Source: Fusarium oxysporum f. sp. lycopersici 4287 (lineage: Eukaryota; Ascomycota; Sordariomycetes; Hypocreales; Nectriaceae). Taken from it: DNA of 64,000 bases. Both the position numbers and the translations under genes were made by a program. Positions within the stretch are counted from its first letter, which is position 1; every line of letters starts with the position of its first letter. The DNA is taken from positions 204,039 through 268,038 of the forward strand of contig NC_030996.1 of NCBI RefSeq assembly GCF_000149955.1, given 5' to 3'. The notes beneath the pieces are model-generated. The model had not been told where the DNA came from, made no database searches, and saw nothing but the letters and a program-made list of their open reading frames with translations. Positions 22,630-33,097 of the stretch are shown here, piece by piece.

Positions 22630-23994
22630 TCATAAAGGTGCAATCCTTCCCTTCTCCATAGGCAAATCCGTCCCCCTCCAAACCCTTACATCCTCTCCAG
22701 GTTCACATGTTCTCGCAACCCAATTCTCAACTCTTTCAACACCCCACATAATCGTAAACAGATTGATCAGCATCGGATCTACATCCGAAGCCTTTGCACT
22801 CAGGAACAGACCCTCGCAGTCTAGACTACATATGAAGAGTGGATCTGCCTTCCGACATGCTGCTGCCCATGCAAAGCCGGTTTTAGCTTCCCATAGGTCT
22901 TTATGAGCCGTGAAGTAGATACCGCCATGACATTCAGCCCATTTCTGTTTAAGTGTAAGGTACACTCCGATAGTCGATGTTGCCATTAGCCATATGCGAC
23001 GGATACTCTCTGAAAGAACCCAGGAACGCCACTTTCGGGGTAGCGGGTCACCGTCGAAGATGGAGTCCAAAACGATGCCATTGGCAGAGGCAGCAGCTGC
23101 TGAGTTGTCACCGCCATCGCAAGGTAGGCCAATATCTGGGTCGCGAAGAGCGGCTTCCCAGAGCTGGCGAGTCCATGACAAAAGGGTTTGTATCTGCTGT
23201 TCTGCATTGGCTCTCGCTCCAATGGAAGGTGAGAACAGCGCTAGAACAAGGTGGACGAATAACGCCTGGGTTCGAGAGAGGTGCTCACGAATGCCAATCG
23301 TCGCTTCAGGACCAGCGAGGTCCGGGCAATATGCCTTGAGTAATGCCGATACTTTCGATGCCAGTAGCTCATCAATGACCGTCTCATTCGCGGGTGTTTT
23401 GGAGTTATGCAGAACAATGCATGTGAATGCATCCTGTATTGTTGATGGCAGCCCGGCATCGGCGTAGAGTTGGTTGTGTATGAACGGGCTGTGAGAGTTG
23501 GTGACCCATTCAGTAAAGAACTCATGAATACCGTGGACATAATTCATACAGACCGAGTTTGGGAATGATGGTGTCGTAAAAGGGATGTGACGAACGGCCC
23601 ATGCATCAGGTCTGAGGAAGAAATCGACAGCATCCTTCTGGCTGGAGACTGTCTCACTGCTCGTCGCGGGCGAGTCGTCTGGCAATTCAGCAGCAGGGAG
23701 AGTGTCCCAATTGCTCAAACTTGCCGCCCACTGAGTGAGGTCTATCAAGCCATTATCTGGTGTTGAGAAAGGTATTTGCATCAGACTCGGTGGTCCGACA
23801 CTGAGTCTGCTTTGACTCTCTCCGCCATTATCCGCTCCTGGTGCTGACGAGTGCAGCCTCTTTCGCTTCGTAGGCGGATATCGGCATTCAACGTCCCGAT
23901 CATTGCAGCGCCCGCATATCGGTTGAGCTTTGTCACATTTCCGCTTTCCGTTCGTGCACGAATAGCACGCCTTGAGCTTTGTCGCAGAACCCAT
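22630..23994 (-). CDS. Zn2Cys6 transcription factor
   Basis: One exon of 454 residues. The zinc cluster uses C10, C13, C20, C27, C30 and C37 (CX2CX6CX6CX2CX6C) and is followed by a basic linker (PPTKRKRLHSS). The rest is helical, with a middle region typical of the shorter AflR-like or pathway-specific regulators (EFFTEWVTNSHSPFIHN, SESIRRIWLMATSTIGVYL, WGVERVENWVART). It probably acts in the nucleus on CGG-containing sites. The divergent neighbour is an SDR with a 388-bp shared promoter that contains CGG-N8-CCG, so the SDR is the best candidate target. Confidence 0.88.
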   Translation of the reverse strand: MGSATKLKACYSCTNGKRKCDKAQPICGRCNDRDVECRYPPTKRKRLHSSAPGADNGGESQSRLSVGPPSLMQIPFSTPDNGLIDLTQWAASLSNWDTLPAAELPDDSPATSSETVSSQKDAVDFFLRPDAWAVRHIPFTTPSFPNSVCMNYVHGIHEFFTEWVTNSHSPFIHNQLYADAGLPSTIQDAFTCIVLHNSKTPANETVIDELLASKVSALLKAYCPDLAGPEATIGIREHLSRTQALFVHLVLALFSPSIGARANAEQQIQTLLSWTRQLWEAALRDPDIGLPCDGGDNSAAAASANGIVLDSIFDGDPLPRKWRSWVLSESIRRIWLMATSTIGVYLTLKQKWAECHGGIYFTAHKDLWEAKTGFAWAAACRKADPLFICSLDCEGLFLSAKASDVDPMLINLFTIMWGVERVENWVARTCEPGEDVRVWRGTDLPMEKGRIAPL

Positions 23995-24382
23995 TGTGAT
24001 TATGTTGATGCCGGAAGATTGCGGGTTTCTGGAGTTGGCTGCGGGGGAGATTTAGGGAGATCGGATTACCGTTAGCGACCTTTGTCAGCTGTCATGCGGA
24101 GATTCTGCGGGCTTTTGGCGGAAACCCCTCCGAGATAAGCTTATTGCTCCTGGAAATTTAGCGCTTTCGGAAAAGCAGGTGGGTTTCTGGCGGGTTTCCA
24201 TGGATTCGGTTGCAAAGTTCCGACATGTCAAGATTATGTTATAATTCATGACGCGACAACTGGAACAACCCGAAGATTTGTATATAATGGATGAGTATCC
24301 AACTATCGTAAGCTATAAATCCAGATCTCATCATTAATTAATTTGCCTTCAATATCCAAATACATTGCAACAGCTTTCCAAT
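23995..24382. promoter_or_regulatory. Divergent promoter with CGG half-sites (CGG-N8-CCG)
   Basis: This spacer lies between the regulator (minus) and the SDR gene (plus). An inverted pair CGG (24119-24121), eight bases, CCG (24130-24132) fits the geometry of Zn2Cys6 dimer sites. Further CGG triplets occur nearby (24097-24099, 24108-24110). A TATA-like word lies near 24280 on the SDR side. Confidence 0.45.
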
Positions 24383-25425
24383 ATGCCTTCCGCAGCAGAG
24401 ACTAGGCCCGAGGAAAACCCTTGGGAGAATGTCGAGGCACCTACCAACGGCAGCAATCTCATAACCAAAGTACATCGCGAGTCATATGAGGCGATCTCAC
24501 CCACCCGATCTGAGCTTTCTCAGGCTGGCCATACTGTACTTGTCGCTGGAGCCTCTACTGGAATTGGCTTCAGCATTGCCGAGTCGTTTGCCGCAGCTTC
24601 TGCGACTCGTCTCATCATCATCGGCCGACGCCAGGACGCGTTGGATAAAGCTGCCTCTAAGATCAAGACGAGGTACTCCAACGTTGAGGTCATCCCGACT
24701 ATCAACGACTTTTCTGACGAGGATGCCACACGAGAATTCTGGAAGAAACTCGCAGAAGATGGTATCTTTGTTGATGTTCTCGTTTTGAGTGCTACGAAAG
24801 TGTGGCTGCCCAATACTATTCTTGGACTCGGATATGAGACCTTCAAGGATGGACTCGGTGTGAATCTTGTTGCTCCATATCTTTGGACTAGCTTGTTTCA
24901 TAAGCAGCGAGAAACCGACCCCTCGCGAAAGCTGGTAAGCTGATGAGCCCTCATGACACATGTTGTTGTATAATCTTACCCCGTCCAGGTTCTTCTCAAC
25001 TTGTCCAGCATTGCAATTCATAATACCCAGATGTCTGTTCCCATTCCTCTATACTCACTCACCAAGAGCGCTGGGACAATGATGATGCAGCACATCGCCA
25101 TGACCGTCCCCTCCAGCGAGATGCAGGTCATCACCTTTGAGCCAGGACTACACTATACTGAATCATTCGAACGTTTCACCGATGAGAACAGTTTCAAGTG
25201 GGATGATAGTATGTACTGATTCTCATAAACCTATACCATACTGACAAAGGTGCAGTCAAACTACCAGGCGATTTTGCTGTTTGGGCAGCGTCTGAAGAAG
25301 CCGAGTTCCTCCACGGTCGGTTTGTGTGGGCCAAGTGGGATGTCGATGAGCTCAAAACGGGACCTCTTCGGAAGAAGATCGAGAGTGACGCTTCGCTTTT
25401 CAGAGTTGGCGTCAATGGATACTGA
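24383..25425 (+). CDS. Short-chain dehydrogenase/reductase (SDR)
   Basis: Three exons (24383-24934, 24989-25208, 25250-25425; introns 54 and 41 nt) give 315 residues. Classical SDR motifs are present: the cofactor loop VAGASTGIGFSIAESF (GxxxGxG at 56-62), a catalytic serine in NLSSIA and Y-S-L-T-K (YxxxK). RLIIIGRR after beta2 suggests NADP(H). An N-terminal extension of about 45 residues precedes the Rossmann fold. The last exon joins at an AAG acceptor preceded by CTGAC and stays in frame. Substrate unknown. Divergent from the Zn2Cys6 regulator. Confidence 0.88.
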
Positions 25426-25538
25426 ATTAGAAGCGAGATATCGAGTATAACTTTTCAAATCTTCGTTCAGACAGAAGACTTTTAACTTAGACTGTAAAGG
25501 TGAAAATTTAAGGATTGAACAGTAAATTCATCATTATA

Positions 25539-26355
25539 TTAGCGCCGAGATTTGTTACGTGCCTGACATCTTGGGCAGTACATGGGTGGCGAGTTGCCAA
25601 TCTCAATCGTAACAGTGCCTATTAAAAAGACGCTCTCACAAGCTGAGCACTTGTATTCCTCAAGTTCTTCCCATTTCCCATGCATGAAACGAATAATATC
25701 GGCAGCGAGATCAGGGTTATCGCTCAGTGTTTCACAAAATGCGTCCCAACTCATCAGCGTCCCAATATTGTTGAAAGCTACCTGCACAGTGATATCGCGT
25801 AATCCCCTATCCTCCGGAGGCGTGGTCGTATACGCAAATGCTATTGCAACTGGGAAGTCATCCGTCTTCCAATTCTCATCAATGCTGGCGCGAAACTTCG
25901 TCGCAGAGAGTCTCTTCAGAGCTTCAATCCCATACTTGTCAGCAATCTGATAGACCTTGGCATGGAACATCATAGCTGACGAATCAGCTGGCGACTCGTA
26001 ATCGAAACAATAGAGGAAAAGTGTCATCGCCTCGACTATAGGCGGATCAAAATCCAGAATGTCAATCACTCGCTCTGAGCTTTCCTTTTATTTGTTAGAC
26101 TTGGTTGGTTGCGTGGAAAAAAGTACTTCTCAAACCTTCCATGGTCCATCGAGCTGCTTTCTGAAATACTCGGAGTGGCAAAAGAGAATAAGACTGTGGA
26201 CTGAGAAATACCGACCTTCGCATCTGATCGTGGCATCGGAAAGAGTTGTATTGTTGAAGTAGCTGTTTTTATTACTCGCTGGTATGTCGGGGTGAAGATA
26301 TAAGAACATACTTCTTCAATGAAGCGCCAAATTCTTCATATGGCGGTGACTGCAT
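25539..26355 (-). CDS. BTB/POZ domain protein
   Basis: Three exons (26312-26355, 26136-26262, 25539-26084; introns 49 and 51 nt) give 238 residues. After MQSPPYEEFGASLKNYFNN the BTB core reads LSDATIRCEGRYFSVHSLIL, FCHSEYFRKQL, VIDILDFDPPIVEAMTLFLY and KVYQIADKYGIEALKRLSATKF. The C-terminus has a paired C-x-x-C set (KCSACES and YCPRCQAR), which could bind zinc. Fungal BTB proteins of this size commonly act as substrate adaptors for Cullin-3 ligases or as uncharacterised interaction proteins. The first two exons are short and were found by extending the BTB fold upstream of 26084. Confidence 0.85.
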
Positions 26356-28014
26356 CTTTGCGCCAGGGAGCAGTCGACTCTGATATTTCCAGGGCAAAAT
26401 AGACGGTGTACGTATCCGGGGGGAAAAGAAGAAGGGGGAGGGGGCAAAGGAACGATGCCCTTTTCTTATGTTTAGACACAATGGTAGGCCTCCCGCAGGA
26501 ACTTCAGCCACAAATTGAGGTCACTGCGGGGCTTCTGGACGACTCGATATAGATTTCATGTAGATTAACATCTTAGTTCATTGGAAAATAAACGAATTGT
26601 ACTTTGACTAAACAGAAATATTTACTAGTGCACTGGAAGATGTAAATAAGCTTCTACTGCTGTATCGTGCCCTTATCACCTGTGTTGGTAGCCTAAAGCC
26701 TAACCTTATAGGCAGCAATCGACTACATAGCCTACTGCTGGGATATCGGGTAAAAACATTGCGAGAGGTAAAGACCAGTTCAATGGGCCGGGCTGATGGT
26801 GCAGGCTTCGACCTCTGGCGTGGAAACATGCTCCCAGATCCGATGTGACAAGGACTTTCCAGTGAAGATGGAAGTCTATTATGTGGGTAGTTGGTATGCT
26901 GCCTGAATGGTGTTTTTGAGAGTGTTATTCTGAGTTGATAGACCTGACAGCTCATGCTTGTATTGCGCGCCTTACACAGACCATGGAAGAATGGACAGGT
27001 GCGGTGAGATTTTTACAGAGACTTTCTTTCCAGGAGAACTTGATCCGGCGGTGCCTCTTCTTTAAGTTCATAGTCCATTGCTTGCCAAATTGCCAGTCCT
27101 GCCAAGGAACTATTCATAGTCATTGACTGAGCATGGAAGTCCGCCACTGGAATCATCAAAAGCACAGTCCCTTGCAACGTGCCAGATACATCTTGACGTA
27201 AATCTGATCTCAAGGCTCCTTCATTCTGTCTCTTGTCTTTTTACGCGGATGCGAAAAGGAGGCGTGAAGCGACGATCCGCGATTGGGGTTATAGCCGCTG
27301 ACTTCCGATAAGGCGAAGTTTTGTATGTAGGAGTGAGATGTCTTGGATAAACCGGCAGATCGTCACTTGGCAGATGTGGTCGCCGCTTATCTGCAATTAA
27401 ACGAGTGGAGCCGATGTCCCGAAAGTAAGCTGCCAAGTATGGGGGCCAAGACTTCAGGAGAAGGCTTCGAGAAGATCGTAGAGTAAGCTATTGTGAACTA
27501 GTTCGTAGAATGCTTGGCTTTGTACAACCCAATGGAGAAATGACGCCTTATTCTTGTTATGCAAGAAGATATGTAGAACATAGATGTATCAGCTATTCAC
27601 GATCTAAGTTTTGCGAAGCTGGTCGGCAACCTCTTGTGTAATTACCATGCTCAGTAACTGTATTACTACCAGATGTTTCAGCTCCAGCCATTGAGATCAT
27701 AAAGCTTACTATTAATTTCGTCTTTGCTATAGATGTGGACATTGCTGGACTTGGCAAGCAAGGAAGATGCATGATCATGTTGCGTCTTGTCTTGTATCGT
27801 GAGATTTCCTTCTCAGCTTCGGCGATCCTGAGTCCTTGGCGGCTTATGGGATGATCTATACTGTATAGGACAGCTAAATGGATTAATAGGAGAATCAACT
27901 GACGAAGGATGACTATAAAGCCCAGAGCAGAGCGCCTCAATCTCAACATCAACCACATTCATTCACTCACTCAACCTTTCAGTCTTTCAAAACTATTCAG
28001 CAAATTCATTCACC
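26356..28014. other. Intergenic region with a short dispersed repeat
   Basis: About 1.66 kb without a supported gene. At 26691-26718 lies a 28-bp word (beginning GCCTAAAGC) that recurs with four transitions at 35820-35847. Minus-strand frames at 27593-27958 and 26608-26955 show no family features. The last 150 bp carry the promoter and leader of the secreted protein gene. Confidence 0.5.
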
Positions 28015-28707
28015 ATGCTCGTCAAAAGCCTTCTCTCTTCTTCCCTTCTCCTGGCCATCGCCCAAGCTGGTCCAACCATCTCTGGCCAAGGCCTCGCCAA
28101 GCGCAATGGCTTCCCAGTCTGCGACGACACCTCCAGGACCTACGAAGGTCCCTACACCGATGGCGAAGGAACCTACGTGACTTCCGACCGAACCACCCAT
28201 CCCTACAAATTCCCCAAAATCCGCAAATGCTGGTACGACTACTTCGTCCTCGAGACCTCCAAGGAGTATACCCCATGGCAGAAGGCCTCCGGCAACATTT
28301 ACTGCACCGGCACTCAAGTCTGTACTGCCACCAAGCTCGTCGGAAACGAGGTCTGCCAGGAGAGGTCTGACAGCGTGAGTGTCAGCGTCGGCGGTGAGAT
28401 CGAGGGCTTCAGTCTTGGTCTTGACTTCACGACTACCGACACCGAGTCCAAGTGTGTGCAGGCTCAGGACCTGACTGCTTGTACTTGGGATGATGGCGCT
28501 TGTCATACTGTTTGGACCCAGCAGGAGGTCATGAGGCAGAAGGGATATCGTCGACAGAGGTGTAACTGGGGTAATGGGGATGAGACTCAGTGCATGGATA
28601 ACTGGGAGCAGACTACTCCCTCTGACTTCATTGACTATGGTTGTGGGTCCAAGTGCACCGATACCAACGAGTGCGGCAACACTGATGGCAAACCTTGCTC
28701 TAAGTAA
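28015..28707 (+). CDS. Secreted cysteine-rich protein, candidate effector
   Basis: One exon of 230 residues. A signal peptide (MLVKSLLSSSLLLAIAQA) is followed by a short pro-segment ending in A-K-R, a Kex2-type cleavage site before NGFPVC. The mature part of about 200 residues has 14 or more cysteines. A central segment with alternating polar/hydrophobic residues (SDSVSVSVGGEIEGFSLGL then DFTTTDTES) suggests an amphipathic beta hairpin; the C-terminus is Cys/Gly/Asp-rich (YGCGSKCTDTNECGN). I do not recognise a domain family. Secreted, processed, disulfide-rich proteins of this size in Fusarium-like fungi are often effectors or antimicrobial proteins; the function is inferred only. Codons end mostly in C/T, as in highly expressed genes. 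Confidence 0.85.
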   Translation: MLVKSLLSSSLLLAIAQAGPTISGQGLAKRNGFPVCDDTSRTYEGPYTDGEGTYVTSDRTTHPYKFPKIRKCWYDYFVLETSKEYTPWQKASGNIYCTGTQVCTATKLVGNEVCQERSDSVSVSVGGEIEGFSLGLDFTTTDTESKCVQAQDLTACTWDDGACHTVWTQQEVMRQKGYRRQRCNWGNGDETQCMDNWEQTTPSDFIDYGCGSKCTDTNECGNTDGKPCSK

Positions 28708-28872
28708 CCTTTGAGTTATGAGTTTGGCGAAGGGTTCAAGGGTAGTATTTCTTTCTTCTCATCATCTTGATGATATATACTTTAGTAGATCTTGGGGCAC
28801 TTTTGGGTATTTAATGGATTGCAACAAAGTTGGGATGGCTAGCTAGAACATAGATACTCCGCATAAGAGCGA

Positions 28873-30207
28873 TCAAATCTTAGATAGCGGCAAAATCTGA
28901 AGATCATCCCTACTCAAATCCCTCACACTCTTCTTCCCAGCATTCGCAAGCATATTATCCATATCCGCCAACAAACACTTCAACACATGCTCAACACCCT
29001 CCTGTCCACCAGCAGCAAGACCATAAGCATACGGCCTTCCAATGCAGACCGCCTTTGCACCAAGAGCCAACGCCTTCAGTACATCTGAACCAGTTCGAAC
29101 ACCACTGTCAAACATGATGGTCAGATTTGAGTCCTTGACCTTCTTGTCCGCAGCGATATCCGCCAGTGCATCCAGGGATGCTATAGCGCCGTCGAGTTGG
29201 CGGCCTCCGTGGTTGGAAACGATGATGCCGTCGATGCCGTGCTCAATAGCAAGATGGGCGTCCTCAACTGTCTGGATTCCCTTGAGAACAATCGGTCCGT
29301 CCCAGAGATCCTTCAAGATCTTCAGGTCGTTCCACGAGCGATATGTTCCAGAGTTTATCACATCAATCCAAGCTTTCGATTTGATCAGAGTCTTTGCATT
29401 AGCGAGAACCCTCGCAGCGCCGTAGACAGTCCCAGGTCGTCTCATAATCGTCCAGAGCTCAGAAAGCTTCTCGGCAATACTTCGCGAATCATTCTTCTGC
29501 ATCTCATCAAACAACTTGTTGAACACAGGATCCGAAAAGCCAATCTGACATCCCTGGCCCCAGATGAACGGCAAGTAGGACGTGTCGAGGTCTGTAGGTC
29601 TCCAGCCAAGTGAGAAGGTATCCAGCGTGACAACGAGGACCTTGTAGCCTGAAGCTTTTGCGCGCGCCAGAAGACTAGCTGTGACTTCCTCAAACTGCGG
29701 CTTCGGCCAGTAGAGCTGATACCATCGATCGCCATCCGCATTCGCCTCGGCGACCTCCTCGATTGTGCGCGTCGCAGCAGTCGATAGAATCATCGGCATG
29801 CCGACGTTATGGCACGCCCTCGCCGTAGCCTCCTCCGCATCAGGGTGCAAGATACTCTGCACGCCAATAGGCGCTACAAGCAGCGGGCTCTTGTACTTTG
29901 TACCGAATAGCTCAACATCAACATCGCGCCTGGTGACATCGACAAGGAAACGCGGTTTCAACCGATATCGGCTGAACGCTTCACTATTGGCTTTCGCAGT
30001 AGCAGCACTGCTAGCTGAACCGTAGACGTAGCCAAAATTGGTAGCGGGGATCTTTTCCTTGGCTAGGGACTCCCATTCTGTGGGGTTTGTTGAGAAGATT
30101 GGTGGACGGAAGGATTGGTAGATGTCGCGCTGGAAGTTGGAGAAGCTGGTTGGGTCTGGGATTGAGAATGGTTGGCTCAGCCTCTTGGGTTCAACCTCAT
30201 CTGCCAT
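28873..30207 (-). CDS. FMN-dependent 2-hydroxy-acid oxidase (lactate 2-monooxygenase-like)
   Basis: One exon of 444 residues, a TIM-barrel flavoprotein. FMN and substrate motifs are clear: LVAPIGVQSILHPDAEEATA, STAATRTIEEVA, WYQLYWPK, VTLDTFSLGWR, LKGIQTVEDA, IIVSNHGGRQLDG (catalytic H in SNHGGRQ), FDSGVRTGSDVLKALALGA and IGRPYAYGLAAGG. The large insertion after LGWRPTDLD before the SNHGG site and the lack of a cytochrome b5 domain fit bacterial-type lactate 2-monooxygenase or fungal lactate oxidase-like enzymes rather than flavocytochrome b2. No targeting signal. The frame is open for four codons upstream, but the first ATG is at 30207. Confidence 0.92.
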   Translation of the reverse strand: MADEVEPKRLSQPFSIPDPTSFSNFQRDIYQSFRPPIFSTNPTEWESLAKEKIPATNFGYVYGSASSAATAKANSEAFSRYRLKPRFLVDVTRRDVDVELFGTKYKSPLLVAPIGVQSILHPDAEEATARACHNVGMPMILSTAATRTIEEVAEANADGDRWYQLYWPKPQFEEVTASLLARAKASGYKVLVVTLDTFSLGWRPTDLDTSYLPFIWGQGCQIGFSDPVFNKLFDEMQKNDSRSIAEKLSELWTIMRRPGTVYGAARVLANAKTLIKSKAWIDVINSGTYRSWNDLKILKDLWDGPIVLKGIQTVEDAHLAIEHGIDGIIVSNHGGRQLDGAIASLDALADIAADKKVKDSNLTIMFDSGVRTGSDVLKALALGAKAVCIGRPYAYGLAAGGQEGVEHVLKCLLADMDNMLANAGKKSVRDLSRDDLQILPLSKI

Positions 30208-30640
30208 TTTGAGGTTCAATAGGAGTTTTGTTCAATTTACAGGTGGTTTTAGATGGTTTTGGGGGGTGTTTAGAATTAAGTTGAGGTGAGTGAGACGCGC
30301 CTCGGATCTTCCCTAGTCTTTCTCCTCACCTAAAACGTGCCGAGGTTGCCGATCCTTCAATCCTTCGCTAGAACGTCATGTTACATTTTGCGGAGATCCC
30401 ATGCCAGCAGCATTCAGTAACACCAGAACTCATCGAAATGCGGTATTGTATTATCGTTATCGATAGACTTTGCCGCGCATTAAGCCGTACGTTGCTATTG
30501 AAGTAATGGCTACATCGATAACAGAAACCTCATTTGAGATGCCATTCAATGTTGCAGTTCTGACCTCATAGTGGCATCATATAGCTTCATCTGTGGATTT
30601 TGTCAAGTCTACCACTGAGCCTAGATCTCCCATTCTCTAA
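30208..30640. other. Intergenic region
   Basis: A 433-bp spacer upstream of the FMN oxidase gene and downstream of the glycosyltransferase gene. It holds the oxidase promoter; no distinct site is seen. Confidence 0.5.
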
Positions 30641-32289
30641 TTATCCCAACCTCATCAAGTAGTTGAGAATCTCTTGAGCAGCCATTTGCCGACCCTCCCA
30701 TTCCGGATGACGACTCGCACCCTCCTCTGCCCTCTTTCGCATCCCCGCGGACTCAGGTCCGAATAAAATCTCCAACAACGCCTCGGCGAGCTCGTCCTCT
30801 TGCCATCGGGGCTTCGCCTCCTTATTCGCCCAAAGCCCAATGCCGAGTAGCTCAACACGGTTCGCGAAATCGTAACAGTCCGTCCAAGCAGGTAGAAGCG
30901 CCTGAGGGATGCCAGAACTAACCATGTTGTCAGAAGACGCGACACATTTTCGGGAATGAACTCACCATAGCGCCTCGTAGAAGGAATTAGCTCCCCCGTG
31001 ACTCACAGAACAAACGATGTTTTGCGATCCCAGGACAGATTTTGGTTCAGCAACAAGCCAGTCCGTGAGACGCACCCTGTCTGATTTGATGTAAGCCTGT
31101 AGTTCATCAGTCACCAGAGCCCATTCGCCGGTATAAGTGTCTCGCTTTGGGGCGTTGCCTTCTTCGTCAGGTACGCGTCCTAGCTTCCACAAAATTTGAC
31201 GAGGCTTCCCCGCAGAATGCAGTGTATCAGCGTGTTCGAGGACCTTTCTGAAGGCTTTGGACATTTGATGAGCTTCAGTGGGATTCGATTTGTGATGCGT
31301 GCCCAGATTGACGTATATAGTTGAACCTTGGCTGAGCCATTCGGCTAAACCTGCGTCAACTTCCCTGATAGGCGGAGCAGCTCGTATGATGGGACCGCAC
31401 GATGTCAGCTGTGGGGGTATGATACTGAACGGGTAGTCTATATCAGGACTACTGGCCACGAGGATAGGAAGATTTGGCGGCGCTGGCCTCAAAACGCCTA
31501 GTTCCATCATTGTCATGAGCGAGATGGAAGGGTCTATCTCATCTCTAAGAATCTCAGTCGTCTTTTTCAGTCGGGTATCTGTGAGTAGAGTGTAGCCAGC
31601 CACAAAGCCAAAGTAAATATTCCATGGAATGAGGCTCCACGGTATAGGATAAGGCAAGGCCGAGCAAGCACTACTAGGGTTAGTCAAGTGTTTTCATCTG
31701 TAGTTGGAGGGATCACTTGCATGGGGTACTTCCACAGAGCAGCTAGTTTTGGCTGCACCGGAACTGCAAACTCTTTAATCGTATTCGGCGAAAGGACCAT
31801 CCACCTGGCACCTCGGTAATGACAAAAGGTCAAGCCTTGGGTAAACAGCGGTTCAACGATAGTCAGATCTGGATTGACTTCATTGAATACACGTTCTGTT
31901 TCCTTGTACATATCGAGAAACTCTCTCGGGCTCCAGGGTATCATGACAGCCGGTAAAATAGCCACGCCTTTTGCCGAGTTCACAACTCCCGGGGTCAGCT
32001 CGAGCGTTTCGAAAATTGCCGTTTCCGGACGCTTGGTAGCCGGTCCCCAGCTCGTTCCTTCGATCTTGTGAAACACGAAGGGTCGAGGGGTTTTCTTCTT
32101 CTGTTGAGCTGCAGTTGTCTGCATGAATCTTGAGGCATCATCCACTCCGCTTCTTAGGTCCTGGAATGAAGCAATATGGATTTCGACATCTTCACAGGCA
32201 ATACCGAGTTCGTGGGCGGTAGCGAGAACTACGTTGGCTTGACCGAAGTCACTATTGGTGAACAGCAGTAGGCGCTTCAATCCCTCCAT
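30641..32289 (-). CDS. UDP-glycosyltransferase (GT1 family)
   Basis: Three exons (31730-32289, 30966-31673, 30641-30917; introns 56 and 48 nt) give 514 residues. The GT-B fold starts KRLLLFTNSDFGQANVVLAT and has IYVNLGTHHKS at the start of the C-terminal half. The family signature near the end reads VSHGGANSFYEALCSGIPQA, then LPAWTDCYDFANRVELLG, which binds the UDP-sugar (usual form HGG...E...G.P....P...DQ). The intron 1 donor (GTACCC) was chosen because it keeps frame into SALPYPIPWSLIPWNIY. Soluble fungal members glycosylate sterols, lipids or small-molecule toxins. It is divergent from a gene remnant at about 32490 and the MBL-fold gene, a possible detoxification context. Confidence 0.88.
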
Positions 32290-33097
32290 CGTAGCTGGTT
32301 ACGAAGAGTCGACATGGGGGAATAAAGGGCTTTTCAGCCTCTAAATACCATATTTCTGCATAGGGCTGACTGAACTGGACATGACATGGTCAAGGGTATG
32401 GCCTGTAAGTCACCCACGCCCTACCTTTAAGCATAAATAGCAGAGCGAGCTGTGCCTCTCTGACTCAACATTAGCAAATCTTCAATGGTTTTTCGTTTAG
32501 CCGCAAAGTGCGTCTTGTGGTCACAGCTGTTGTGGAGTATGGTAAGATTTTGGCGAATATGCTTACTGTTTTGGGTCATTTCTTTCATTTTACCCTGCAG
32601 CCGTAAGAGCTGAGCTCTCTGATCCTATCACAGCAATTCTTGGCGAGGATCTTACTTCCTCAAGCGATGACTTCCCTGCTGACGTTCTTGGTCGCATCGA
32701 AGAGTTACTGACACATACGAAAGTTGGGGGATGTTGAATGTGGATCTGGTCGGCTTCGCGAATTGAGATGCAATTAAGAGACTTTGTGACACCACCACGG
32801 GAAAACCACATGACAAACCTGATCTCCAGTTCATCCAATCTCTAATGCCGACTTCGTTTCTTAAACCACGAGTTCATTCTTAAATCAGTTGTAGAGACGG
32901 ATTACAAAAGCGGGCAATGGCTCAAAGTCCGTCTTGCCTGAGTAAGCCGCCTATGACGTCGTAATTTATAAGCCGTGTCTTCCGTGCTAACCTTACTACC
33001 CGTCATCCGACCATCGGTATAAATCCTTTCACAATGCCTTCTCGATGGCAAATTTGCAATTAGCACACATCCTCGCCTGTTCAATCAATTCTTGAGG
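32290..33097. other. Intergenic region containing a gene remnant
   Basis: This 808-bp spacer separates the glycosyltransferase (minus) and the MBL-fold gene (plus). Apart from the remnant listed at 32482-32739, it carries only regulatory or random sequence. Confidence 0.5.
32482..32739 (+). pseudogene. Small two-exon coding remnant of unknown family
   Basis: A plus-strand frame reads F-N-G-F-S-F-S-R-K-V-R-L-V-V-T-A-V-V-E-Y, then a clean intron (GTAAGA...CCCTGCAG, 32541-32600), then VRAELSDPITAILGED, FPADVLGRIEELLTHTK and a stop at 32737-32739. Coding-like composition and the well-formed intron argue that this was a gene. However, the only nearby ATG (32484) is in a different frame, and a stop lies just upstream in the coding frame. 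It may be a frameshifted or 5'-truncated gene. Confidence 0.4.

Noticed and set aside
28006..28506. 166-codon minus-strand frame opposite the cysteine-rich secreted protein
   Set aside because: Shadow of a codon-biased gene. The sense frame has a signal peptide, Kex2-type site and paired cysteines.
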